Shown: one piece after another, positions 36,234 through 45,103 of the stretch
Position numbering within the stretch: position 1 is the first letter of the stretch
Layout: every line of letters starts with the position of its first letter
Assembly (NCBI GenBank): GCA_019637315.1
Contig: JAHBVU010000017.1
Coordinates: 19,714 to 83,713 of the forward strand
Direction: 5' to 3'
Length of the DNA: 64,000 bases
DNA from: Gemmatimonadales bacterium
GTDB taxonomy: Bacteria; Gemmatimonadota; Gemmatimonadetes; Gemmatimonadales; GWC2-71-9
Made by a program: the position numbers and the translations under genes
The notes under the pieces: generated by a model
What the model was told of the DNA's origin: nothing
Databases searched by the model: none
What the model saw: only the letters and a program-made list of their open reading frames with translations

Positions 36234-37019
36234 ATGAGCACCTTCTCGACCCTGCTCTTCGAGCCGCGCGATGGCATCGCGCTCATCACGATCAACCGCC
36301 CCGACAAACTGAACGCGCTCAACGCCCAGGTCATCGACGAACTGGGCCAGGCCGTGGACCTGGTCCGCGCGACGCCCGAGATCCGCGCCGCGATTCTGAC
36401 CGGCGCCGGGCCCAAGGCCTTCGTGGCTGGCGCCGACATCAGCGAGTTTCAGAATCTCAAAGGTGTTGCCGCGCGCCGGCTTTCGACCAAGGGCTCGGGC
36501 ATCTTCCGCAGCATCGAGACCAGCGCCAAGCCCTACATCGCAGCGATCAACGGTTTTGCCCTGGGCGGCGGCTGCGAGCTCGCCATGGCGTGCCACATCC
36601 GGATTGCCAGCGAGAACGCCAAGTTCGGCCAGCCCGAGGTGAAGCTCGGCATTCCACCGGGCTACGGCGGCACCATCCGCCTTGCCCGCCTGGTGGGCAA
36701 GGGACGGGCGCTCGAGCTGCTGACCACCGGCGGGATGATCGATGCCCGCGAGGCCGATCGAATCGGCCTGGTCAATCGGGTGCACCCGGCCGAGGTGCTC
36801 CTGGCCGAAGCAGAGAAAATTGCCAAGGCCATTCTGGCCAACGCCCCGCTCGCGGTGGCTTCGTGCATCGAGCTGGCCAACCTTCAGGAGGGCCTCCAGA
36901 CCGACGACGCGCTGAGCCTCGAGTCGGCTCACTTCGGCAGCCTCTTTGCCACCGAGGACGCCCAGGAGGGCGCCGCCGCGTTCCTGGCCAAACGCGCCCC
37001 CAACTTTACGGGGCGCTGA
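36234..37019 (+). CDS. Enoyl-CoA hydratase/isomerase (crotonase) family protein
   Basis: 261 aa from ATG 36234, the usual crotonase length; an in-frame ATG at 36183 would add 17 odd residues. The oxyanion-hole motifs (AFVAGADISEF and GFALGGGCELAMACH) and both catalytic Glu residues (in GGGCELA and GQPEVKLG) are conserved, so true hydratase activity on 2-enoyl-CoA is likely. It lies 18 bp upstream of recF in the same direction, perhaps sharing its transcript by chance. Specific substrate is not resolved. Confidence 0.92.
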   Translation: MSTFSTLLFEPRDGIALITINRPDKLNALNAQVIDELGQAVDLVRATPEIRAAILTGAGPKAFVAGADISEFQNLKGVAARRLSTKGSGIFRSIETSAKPYIAAINGFALGGGCELAMACHIRIASENAKFGQPEVKLGIPPGYGGTIRLARLVGKGRALELLTTGGMIDAREADRIGLVNRVHPAEVLLAEAEKIAKAILANAPLAVASCIELANLQEGLQTDDALSLESAHFGSLFATEDAQEGAAAFLAKRAPNFTGR

Positions 37020-37037
37020 CCCGACTATCTTCGCAGT

Positions 37038-38132
37038 ATGCGTGCGACCCGGGTCGAGGCGACCGATTTCCGTAACCTGGAGCGCCTCGACCTGGGACTG
37101 CCTGGCGAGGGGGCCGTACTGCTGGGCCCGAACGGTCAGGGCAAGACCAATCTGCTCGAACTGATCTACTACCCCGTCCTCTTTCGCAGTCTTCGCGGCG
37201 CCCGCGACCAGGACCTGGTCCGCCATGGCGCGCCGGCCTTCCACGGCCGGCTCCACCTCGAGCGATCCACCGGCAGCCACAGCGTCGAGGCCGGCTACGC
37301 CACGACCGGCCGCCGCAAGCGGATTGCGGTCGACGGTGCGGTACCCGAGCGGATGGTCGATGCCCTGGGCCTCTGGCTCGCGGTGGCCTTCCTGCCGACC
37401 GACGTGGGACTGGTCGCGGGCGGCGCCTCGGAGCGGCGCCAGTACCTGGATCGCGTCCTGGCGCTCTCGAGCAGTGCGTACCTGACGGCGCTCCGCCGCT
37501 ATCGCGCCGCGGTGGAACAGCGCAACGCCGCGCTCCGCCGCAATGAGCCGGATGCCGCCTGGGCGTTCGATCCGCTGGTCGCCCGCTACGGGGCCGTGGT
37601 CGTTCGGGAGCGGCTCGACTGGGTTGCGCGCTTTGCGGGCGAGTGGACCAGCGGATGCGCCGAGCTGGGCGAGCCGATGCCGGTGACGCTGCGCTATCGC
37701 GGTCGTGCCGAGCTGGCCGAGGTCGAGGCCTGGACCCCGCTGCTCCTGGCTCAGCGGGGCCGCGACCGCGCGCTGGGAGCGACCTCACTGGGTCCGCATC
37801 GCGACGACCTGATCTTCGAGCTCGATGATCATCCGCTCCGGGTGGCGGGGTCGACCGGGCAGCAGCGCACCGCCGCGATTGCCCTCAAGCTCTGCGAACG
37901 CGACACCCTGGCTGCTGCGCACGGCCAGCCCCCTGCCCTGCTGCTCGACGACGTCTTTGCCGAACTCGATCGCGGTCGGCAGGAGCGGCTCGCCGCGCGG
38001 CTCGCCGGTCCGGGGGGGCAGGTCTTCATCTCGGCGCCCCGGCTCGACGAGCTGCCCGACGGGCTGGGGCTTCCGATCATCGAAGTCGAGGCTGGTCGCG
38101 CGGTTCGTCTCACGGAGCGGCGGGCCGCATGA
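37038..38132 (+). CDS. recF: DNA replication and repair protein RecF
   Basis: 364 aa. Walker A GPNGQGKTN follows the typical FRNLERLDLGL start. RecF-specific blocks AVAFLPTDVGLVAGGASERRQYLD, LGPHRDDL and the signature STGQQRTAAIALKL with Walker B LLLDDVFAELD are present (read in pieces). It loads RecA at gaps with RecO and RecR. The usual dnaA-dnaN neighbours are absent, but dciA and gyrB follow, retaining part of the ancestral origin cluster. Stop overlaps dciA by 4 bp. Confidence 0.95.
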   Translation: MRATRVEATDFRNLERLDLGLPGEGAVLLGPNGQGKTNLLELIYYPVLFRSLRGARDQDLVRHGAPAFHGRLHLERSTGSHSVEAGYATTGRRKRIAVDGAVPERMVDALGLWLAVAFLPTDVGLVAGGASERRQYLDRVLALSSSAYLTALRRYRAAVEQRNAALRRNEPDAAWAFDPLVARYGAVVVRERLDWVARFAGEWTSGCAELGEPMPVTLRYRGRAELAEVEAWTPLLLAQRGRDRALGATSLGPHRDDLIFELDDHPLRVAGSTGQQRTAAIALKLCERDTLAAAHGQPPALLLDDVFAELDRGRQERLAARLAGPGGQVFISAPRLDELPDGLGLPIIEVEAGRAVRLTERRAA

Positions 38133-38470
38133 GCGCGCGGCAGCGTCCGGCGCCACTCGGCGAGCTGGTCGGCCAGTACCTGAGCAAGTCGGGGCTGACC
38201 AAGCGCCTCGATCTCGCCGGCGCGGTCGAGCGCTGGGCCGAGATCGTGGGCGACAGGGTGGCCGCCAATGCGCGGGCCGAGGCGGTCACCGCCGATGGAA
38301 TTCTCTGGATCAGGGTCCGGACCTCGCCGTGGGCGGCCGAGCTGTCGCTGATGGCGCCGCGGATCCTGGAACGACTCAACGAAGGACGCACCGGCAAGAT
38401 CAGGGGTATCCGCTGCCTGGTCGGCTCGCGCGCCGCGGTACCCGCTGACCCTGCCGAGGAGGACGGATGA
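38129..38470 (+). CDS. dciA: DUF721/DciA-like replication protein
   Basis: 113 aa with the DciA-like core ([61 protein letters not shown]). DciA is the ancestral bacterial replicative-helicase loader or operator. Position between recF and gyrB is typical. It overlaps both neighbours by 4 bp. Confidence 0.88.
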   Translation: MSARQRPAPLGELVGQYLSKSGLTKRLDLAGAVERWAEIVGDRVAANARAEAVTADGILWIRVRTSPWAAELSLMAPRILERLNEGRTGKIRGIRCLVGSRAAVPADPAEEDG

Positions 38471-38871
38471 GCGACGCCAAAGACAAGATCGTCAAGACCG
38501 AGGCCGAGTGGCGTGCGGAGCTGACGCCGGAGCTGTACCGGATACTGCGAGAGCGCGGCACCGAGCGGGCCTTTACCGGCGCCTACTGGGACGAGCACGG
38601 CCAGGGCACCTACCGCTGCAAGGGTTGCGGCACGGCGCTCTTCACCTCGGACACCAAGTTCGACTCGGGCACCGGCTGGCCCAGCTTCAGCAACGTCGTC
38701 GCCAAGGAGGCGGTCGAAGAGGAAGTCGACACCAGCCTCGGCATGCGCCGGGTCGAGGTCCACTGCGCCCGGTGCGGCAGCCATCTTGGCCACCTCTTTC
38801 CTGACGGCCCGCGGCCGACCGGACTCCGCTACTGCATCAACTCCGCCTCGCTCAACTTCGAACGGTCCTGA
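38467..38871 (+). CDS. msrB: Peptide-methionine (R)-S-oxide reductase
   Basis: 134 aa. Zinc-binding CKGCG and CARCG pairs, [10 protein letters not shown] substrate motif and catalytic C123 in RYCINSASL are all present; no second resolving MsrA domain. It reduces R-methionine sulfoxide in proteins using thioredoxin. The 4-bp overlap with dciA shows it is cotranscribed with replication genes, an unusual pairing. A terminator stem follows. Confidence 0.95.
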   Translation: MSDAKDKIVKTEAEWRAELTPELYRILRERGTERAFTGAYWDEHGQGTYRCKGCGTALFTSDTKFDSGTGWPSFSNVVAKEAVEEEVDTSLGMRRVEVHCARCGSHLGHLFPDGPRPTGLRYCINSASLNFERS

Positions 38872-38894
38872 GGCGGTTCGCCAGGGCAAAAGCA

Positions 38895-38926
38895 ACGGGC
38901 GGCCCCGGTATCCCGTGGCCGCCCGT
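38895..38926. terminator. Stem-loop between convergent msrB and clpP
   Basis: ACGGGCGGCC / GGCCGCCCGT, a 10-bp perfect stem with a 12-nt loop, extended by further pairs across a small bulge. It is central in the 73-bp gap between the two stop codons. Confidence 0.65.
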
Positions 38927-38944
38927 CGTTGTGATCGGAACCGA

Positions 38945-39526
38945 TTACTTCACCTGCGACTGATCCTCGACGATCTGCCCGACCAGTCCGTAGGCAATCG
39001 CTTCCTCCGCAGAGAGCCAGAAGTTGCGGTGGGTGTCCTCTTCGATCCGCTCGAGCGGCTGTCCGGTCTGTCGGGCAAAGACCCGGTTGAGCCGGTCGCG
39101 CATCCGAATGATTTCCCGGGCCTCGATCTCGATATCGGAGGCCGCTCCGCCGGCGCCGCCCGAGGGCTGATGCAGCAGGAAGCGGGTATTGGGCAGGCAG
39201 AAGCGGTCCTCCCGAGGCACCGCCACGTAGATCAGCGCGCCGGCGCTGGCCACCCAGCCCGAGCCGACCATCCGGACCCGCGGCGTGATGAAGCGGATCA
39301 TGTCGTGAATCATGTCCCCGGATTCGACATGCCCGCCCGGGCTGCTCACGAAGATCGTGATGTCGTCCGACGACTCGGCCGACAGGGCCAGGAGCTGCGA
39401 CGCCACCGACGCGGCAACGCGCTGATTGATTTCCCCGGCAATGATCACCGTCCGCGCCTTGAAGAGCCGATCGGCAATCAACTCGGGAGGACCGGACTTC
39501 TGGCCCTGGGGGGTCGCTTCTTCCAT
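38945..39526 (-). CDS. clpP: ClpP-family protease subunit with Asn in the catalytic triad
   Basis: 193 aa, ClpP length, no processed propeptide apparent. S94 ([10 protein letters not shown]) and H119 (FLLHQPSGG) match the ClpP triad, but the third position, Asp in E. coli (TERDRFLS), is N168 here (THRNFWLS). Listeria ClpP1 shows the same kind of change and is active mainly in mixed complexes. The handle region ([19 protein letters not shown]) is intact. It probably forms hetero-oligomers with a second ClpP encoded elsewhere. It is inverted between msrB and gyrB with no clpX or tig nearby. Confidence 0.88.
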   Translation of the reverse strand: MEEATPQGQKSGPPELIADRLFKARTVIIAGEINQRVAASVASQLLALSAESSDDITIFVSSPGGHVESGDMIHDMIRFITPRVRMVGSGWVASAGALIYVAVPREDRFCLPNTRFLLHQPSGGAGGAASDIEIEAREIIRMRDRLNRVFARQTGQPLERIEEDTHRNFWLSAEEAIAYGLVGQIVEDQSQVK

Positions 39527-39643
39527 AACGGATCGCTCACGAGAGTGTGTTGCCGCGCGGGCGGCGCTGCCCCCGCGCGGGGTGTCGTAACGGGCTCGTC
39601 GAAAGTAATCGGGCCGGGCCGGTCGGGACTATGCGGGGGCCAT

Positions 39644-39686
39644 AATGGGGCACCCTCCGGGCTCTGAAATAGGCCCGGACCCCATT
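39644..39686 (+). promoter_or_regulatory. Extended stem-loop upstream of gyrB
   Basis: AATGGGG pairs with CCCCATT and, inside it, CCGGGC with GCCCGG, separated by an asymmetric internal loop; apical loop 10 nt. It lies 119 bp before the gyrB ATG in the 279-bp divergent gap with clpP, which otherwise shows no gene. It could be a leader structure of gyrB, or a transcription barrier. Confidence 0.35.
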
Positions 39687-39688
39687 AA

Positions 39689-41746
<2,058 letters not shown>

Positions 41747-41770
41747 CGATGGCGACGCCGGCGATGTGAT

Positions 41771-41803
41771 GAAGGGCGGGAGAGCCTCGTTCTCCCGCCC
41801 TTC
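41771..41803 (+). terminator. gyrB terminator stem-loop
   Basis: GAAGGGCGGGAGA / TCTCCCGCCCTTC, a perfect 13-bp stem with a 7-nt loop, 24 bp after the gyrB stop. The core is similar in style to the 6560 terminator (GAAGGGCG... stem), suggesting a preferred terminator design in this genome. Confidence 0.75.
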
Positions 41804-41946
41804 GTGCATTCCGGCCGCGGTATCAGGCAGGCATTCGGGCACCCCAGGCTGCATCGGGCGCCGTTGCGTCTTTTTTCCGACCGGTGCGTCTCTCAGGCTG
41901 AGCGGCGCCCACGCCGCCCGAACGCCCACTCTTCGAGGAGGACACG

Positions 41947-42036
41947 ATGACCAATCCCCGACTGGCACCCACCATCCTGCGCCGCAGCGAGGACCCGGGC
42001 TGTTGCGGCGGCACCGGCGAGGACACTTGCTGCTGA
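41947..42036 (+). CDS. 29-residue cysteine-rich peptide (CC...CC) upstream of sigma factor
   Basis: ATG 41947 has an excellent AGGAGG 5 nt upstream. The product is MTNPRLAPTILRR followed by a tail SEDPGCCGGTGEDTCC, ending in a Cys pair. Four of the last 11 residues are cysteine, arranged CC-x7-CC. It could be a metal-binding peptide, a redox peptide or a precursor of a modified peptide. The SigZ-like gene begins 73 bp later on the same strand. No signal peptide; I do not recognise the family. The strong ribosome site is the main reason to believe it is real. Confidence 0.6.
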   Translation: MTNPRLAPTILRRSEDPGCCGGTGEDTCC

Positions 42037-42109
42037 GCCACGGCGCAGCCGCTGCCAACCCCTGGTCTGCCGGACCCTCGTGGCCCGGCAGGCTCGGGGC
42101 GTGGTCGCC

Positions 42110-42718
42110 ATGAGTGCCTCGACCCGGCCCGAGGCCGCACCGGCCGACTGGCAGGCCTTTCGCCAGCGGCTCGTCGCCTGGCTCGTCAGGCGGGTCCGCG
42201 ACCCGTCCGACGCCGAGGATCTGACCCAGGAGATCCTGGTCCGTGCTGCGGCCAGGCTCGACACCCTGAGGGATCGCGAGCGACTGGTGCCCTGGCTCGA
42301 TGCCATGGCTCGGAATGCGCTCGTCGATTACTACCGGCGTAGCGGGCGGGCGCCGGAAACCGTGCCGCTCGACCCTGCCGTCGCCGACCCGACGGAGGAC
42401 GCGCCGTCCGATCGCCGCCATCTGACCGGCTGCCTGCTGCCGCTGCTGGATGCCCTCCCGCCCAGCTACCGAGAGGCGGTGCGCCGAGTCGACCTGGAGG
42501 GTGAGCGCCAGGTCGAGGTTGCCAGGGCACTCGGCCTCAACATCTCGGCGCTCAAGAGCCGAGTCCAGCGGGGTCGCAGCATGCTCCGCGATCGCTTCGC
42601 CGACTGTTGTGGCGCAGTGGAGCGCGATGCGGCAGGACGAGTCGTTGGGTTCCGTGAGACAAACGGCAGAGCGCCGCGGACCCTGGTTCCGATTCAGCGC
42701 CGCCGTCCACCGCACTGA
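42110..42718 (+). CDS. SigZ-like ECF RNA polymerase sigma factor
   Basis: 202 aa from ATG 42110 (GTG 42080 possible). Sigma region 2 (RLVAWLVRRVRDPSDAEDLTQEIL) and region 4 (LPPSYREAVRRVDLEGERQVEVA, LNISALKSRVQRGRSML) are clear. The C-terminal extension FADCCGAVERDAAGRVVGF matches the cysteine-bearing tail of SigZ-type sigmas, which may sense metal or redox state directly. No anti-sigma gene is adjacent; instead the CC...CC peptide precedes it. Both share adjacent double cysteines. Confidence 0.87.
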   Translation: MSASTRPEAAPADWQAFRQRLVAWLVRRVRDPSDAEDLTQEILVRAAARLDTLRDRERLVPWLDAMARNALVDYYRRSGRAPETVPLDPAVADPTEDAPSDRRHLTGCLLPLLDALPPSYREAVRRVDLEGERQVEVARALGLNISALKSRVQRGRSMLRDRFADCCGAVERDAAGRVVGFRETNGRAPRTLVPIQRRRPPH

Positions 42719-42755
42719 ATCGGATGGCAGGAGGGCCGGCAGGTGGCGCGGTCGT

Positions 42756-44195
42756 TCAGCTCCGCCGCTGCCAGTACAAGTAGGCGGGAACTCCGATGGC
42801 AAAGGCGATCACGCCGCGCACCGCGTTGCCGGGGTTCGACAGAACAGATCCCACCACCACATAGGCTCCGCAGGCCATGAAGATCAGCGTGCTGAAGGGA
42901 TGCAGCGGCACCCGAACCCCCGGGCTGCTCGTTCCCGCCTGCCGCTCGCGTGCGCGCCAGACGAAGATCGTCGCGGCAGTGGCCGTGAAGAAGATCCAGT
43001 CGGCAAACACGACATAGTCGAGCAACTGTCCGTAGCTGCCGGTGGCAATCAGCACCAGAATCACCAGCGCCTGCGCCACCAGGGCCACGATCGGGGTCCG
43101 CAGCACCGGATGCAGCTGAGCCATGCTCGCCAGGAAGAGGCCGTCGGCGGCCATGGTCTGCGAGACCCGGGCCGACATCAAAATCACCATACAGTTGAAG
43201 CCGAGCGTCGAGACCAGGATCCCGGCCGCGATCAGGGTGCGGCCGGCGGGGCCGAGGTAGAGCGCCATTGCATCCGCAGCAGGCGCCGTGCTCGCGGCAA
43301 GGCCGTCGACGCCCAGGGCACGGAGGTAGGCGAGATTGACGAGCAGATAGGCGGCCACCACGATCAGCACCCCGCCAATCAGGGCGCGCGGCAAGGTGCG
43401 GGCCGGGTCGCGCAGCTCCTCGGCGACCGCACTGCTCTGCTGCCAGCCGCCGAAGGTGAACAGCACCGGCACCAGTGCCGCCGCCATGGCGAGAACGGCC
43501 GCTCCGACGCCGTCCGGCGCCGCGGGAGGCGCCGTGACGACCGGCAGCTGCTCGGCGTAGGCTGGTGCGAGGGCAAAGGCGGCAACGATCAGAATCGCGA
43601 TGGCCGCCAGCTTGAGGACCGTGAGGATGTTGCCCGCAATCGCGCCGATCTTGACCCCGGCAATGTTGAGCGCCACGAGGAGCACGACCATGACGGTTGC
43701 GGTCGGCCGGATGGTGGCCTCGCTCCAGCCGAGCAGTGATGCGGCGTAGCTGGCGCTGGTCATCGACACTGCGGCAATCGCGCCGCTGCCGATCATGAAG
43801 AAGAGCGCCCAGCCGTACATGAAGGCCGGGAAGCGACCATATGCTTCGCGCAAGTAGACGTAGGTGCCGCCGGTCCGCGGCAGCCGCGCACCAAGCTCCG
43901 CATAGACGAAGGCGCCGATCAGCGCGACCAGCGCACCGAGCCCCCAGGCGCCGAGGGTGAGGCCGGCGGTCCCGACGCGCTGAGCGACGACGGCGGGAGA
44001 CAGGAAGATGCCGGAGCCGATGATGCCGCCCACCACCAGCATGGTACCGGAGAAGAGACCCAGTCGCGCCGCGTACCCGCCGGCGGCCGAACTCACCACC
44101 GGCGGTATGGCATCACTGCCCTCGCTGGAGCCCGGGCCGGGCTCCCGATGTGAAGGGTTCATCGATGATGAGATGCCGCTGGAGGTTGGCTGCAT
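42756..44195 (-). CDS. APC superfamily amino-acid permease
   Basis: 479 aa from ATG 44195; ATG 44162 is an alternative. Twelve membrane helices are expected. The first shows the APC substrate motif GGIIGSGIFLSPAV, followed by YAELGARLPRTGGTYVYL, FTFGGWQQSSAVAEEL and LGFNCMVILMSARV, typical of the LAT/YfnA-like branch. It probably imports or exchanges amino acids; specificity not readable. It is divergent from the VIT transporter and convergent with the sigma factor. Confidence 0.9.
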   Translation of the reverse strand: MQPTSSGISSSMNPSHREPGPGSSEGSDAIPPVVSSAAGGYAARLGLFSGTMLVVGGIIGSGIFLSPAVVAQRVGTAGLTLGAWGLGALVALIGAFVYAELGARLPRTGGTYVYLREAYGRFPAFMYGWALFFMIGSGAIAAVSMTSASYAASLLGWSEATIRPTATVMVVLLVALNIAGVKIGAIAGNILTVLKLAAIAILIVAAFALAPAYAEQLPVVTAPPAAPDGVGAAVLAMAAALVPVLFTFGGWQQSSAVAEELRDPARTLPRALIGGVLIVVAAYLLVNLAYLRALGVDGLAASTAPAADAMALYLGPAGRTLIAAGILVSTLGFNCMVILMSARVSQTMAADGLFLASMAQLHPVLRTPIVALVAQALVILVLIATGSYGQLLDYVVFADWIFFTATAATIFVWRARERQAGTSSPGVRVPLHPFSTLIFMACGAYVVVGSVLSNPGNAVRGVIAFAIGVPAYLYWQRRS

Positions 44196-44353
44196 GCTGC
44201 CGGTCGAGCGTACCGTAGCGATGCGCGCACCATCAAGCAACCGGTCGGATGCGTGAGGCGTGCTGTACCCACCGCAACACCGTTGCGACCTGCCGCAAAG
44301 CCGGGACGAAGGTCCGGCAGTAGATTCTGACCGACCCGCTTCCGGACAACCCC

Positions 44354-45055
44354 ATGTCACGCCTGCACGCCCACCCCGAGTACCATCTCGTGTCTCGCAT
44401 CGGCTGGCTTCGGGCCGCCGTGCTCGGTGCCAATGACGGCATCGTCTCGACCGCCAGCCTGATCGTCGGCGTGGCGGCAGCGGGCTCGGGGCGCACCGCG
44501 GTACTGGTTGCGGGACTGGCGGGGCTCGTGGCCGGTGCGATGTCGATGGCGGCGGGCGAGTACGTCTCGGTCAGCTCGCAGGCTGACACCGAGCAGGCCG
44601 ACTTGGCCCGCGAACGGGCCGAGCTCGAGACTCAGCCCGAATTCGAGCGCGAGGAGCTGGCCCAGATCTACGTTGCCCGAGGCGTCTCCCCTGAACTGGC
44701 GCATCAGGTTGCCGATCAGCTGATGGCCAAAGACGCCCTGGGCGCCCATGCGCGCGATGAGCTGGGGATCTCGGAGGTGACGACCGCCCGCCCGATCCAG
44801 GCGGCACTCACCTCGGCCGCGACCTTTGCCGTGGGCGCGGCGCTGCCCCTCGCCATGGTGCTCGTGCTGTCGCCCTCGCTGCTGGTGGTGGGGGTGTCGG
44901 CCGCGTCGCTGCTGTTCCTGGCGCTCCTGGGTGCGGTCGGGGCGCGGGCGGGGGGTGCGAATGTCGCAAAGGCCACCTTTCGGGTGACCTTCTGGGGTGC
45001 GCTTGCCATGGCGCTGACGGCCGGCATCGGCGCGCTGTTCGGCGTTGTCGCCTGA
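44354..45055 (+). CDS. VIT1/CCC1 family Fe/Mn transporter
   Basis: 233 aa. VIT motifs are visible: LRAAVLGANDGIVSTASLIVG in the first helix (shown in part), AGAMSMAAGEYVSVSSQAD after it, a cytoplasmic acidic metal-binding region (RERAELETQPEFEREELAQIY) and C-terminal helices ending TAGIGALFGVVA. These proteins export Fe(II) or Mn(II) from the cytosol. It starts a short run with the P-type ATPase 49 bp downstream, suggesting divalent-metal homeostasis. Confidence 0.92.
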   Translation: MSRLHAHPEYHLVSRIGWLRAAVLGANDGIVSTASLIVGVAAAGSGRTAVLVAGLAGLVAGAMSMAAGEYVSVSSQADTEQADLARERAELETQPEFEREELAQIYVARGVSPELAHQVADQLMAKDALGAHARDELGISEVTTARPIQAALTSAATFAVGAALPLAMVLVLSPSLLVVGVSAASLLFLALLGAVGARAGGANVAKATFRVTFWGALAMALTAGIGALFGVVA

Positions 45056-45103
45056 CGTTGCCGAGGCCGGGGCAAGGCGGTTGGTACCGGCCGGGAGAGA
45101 TGG

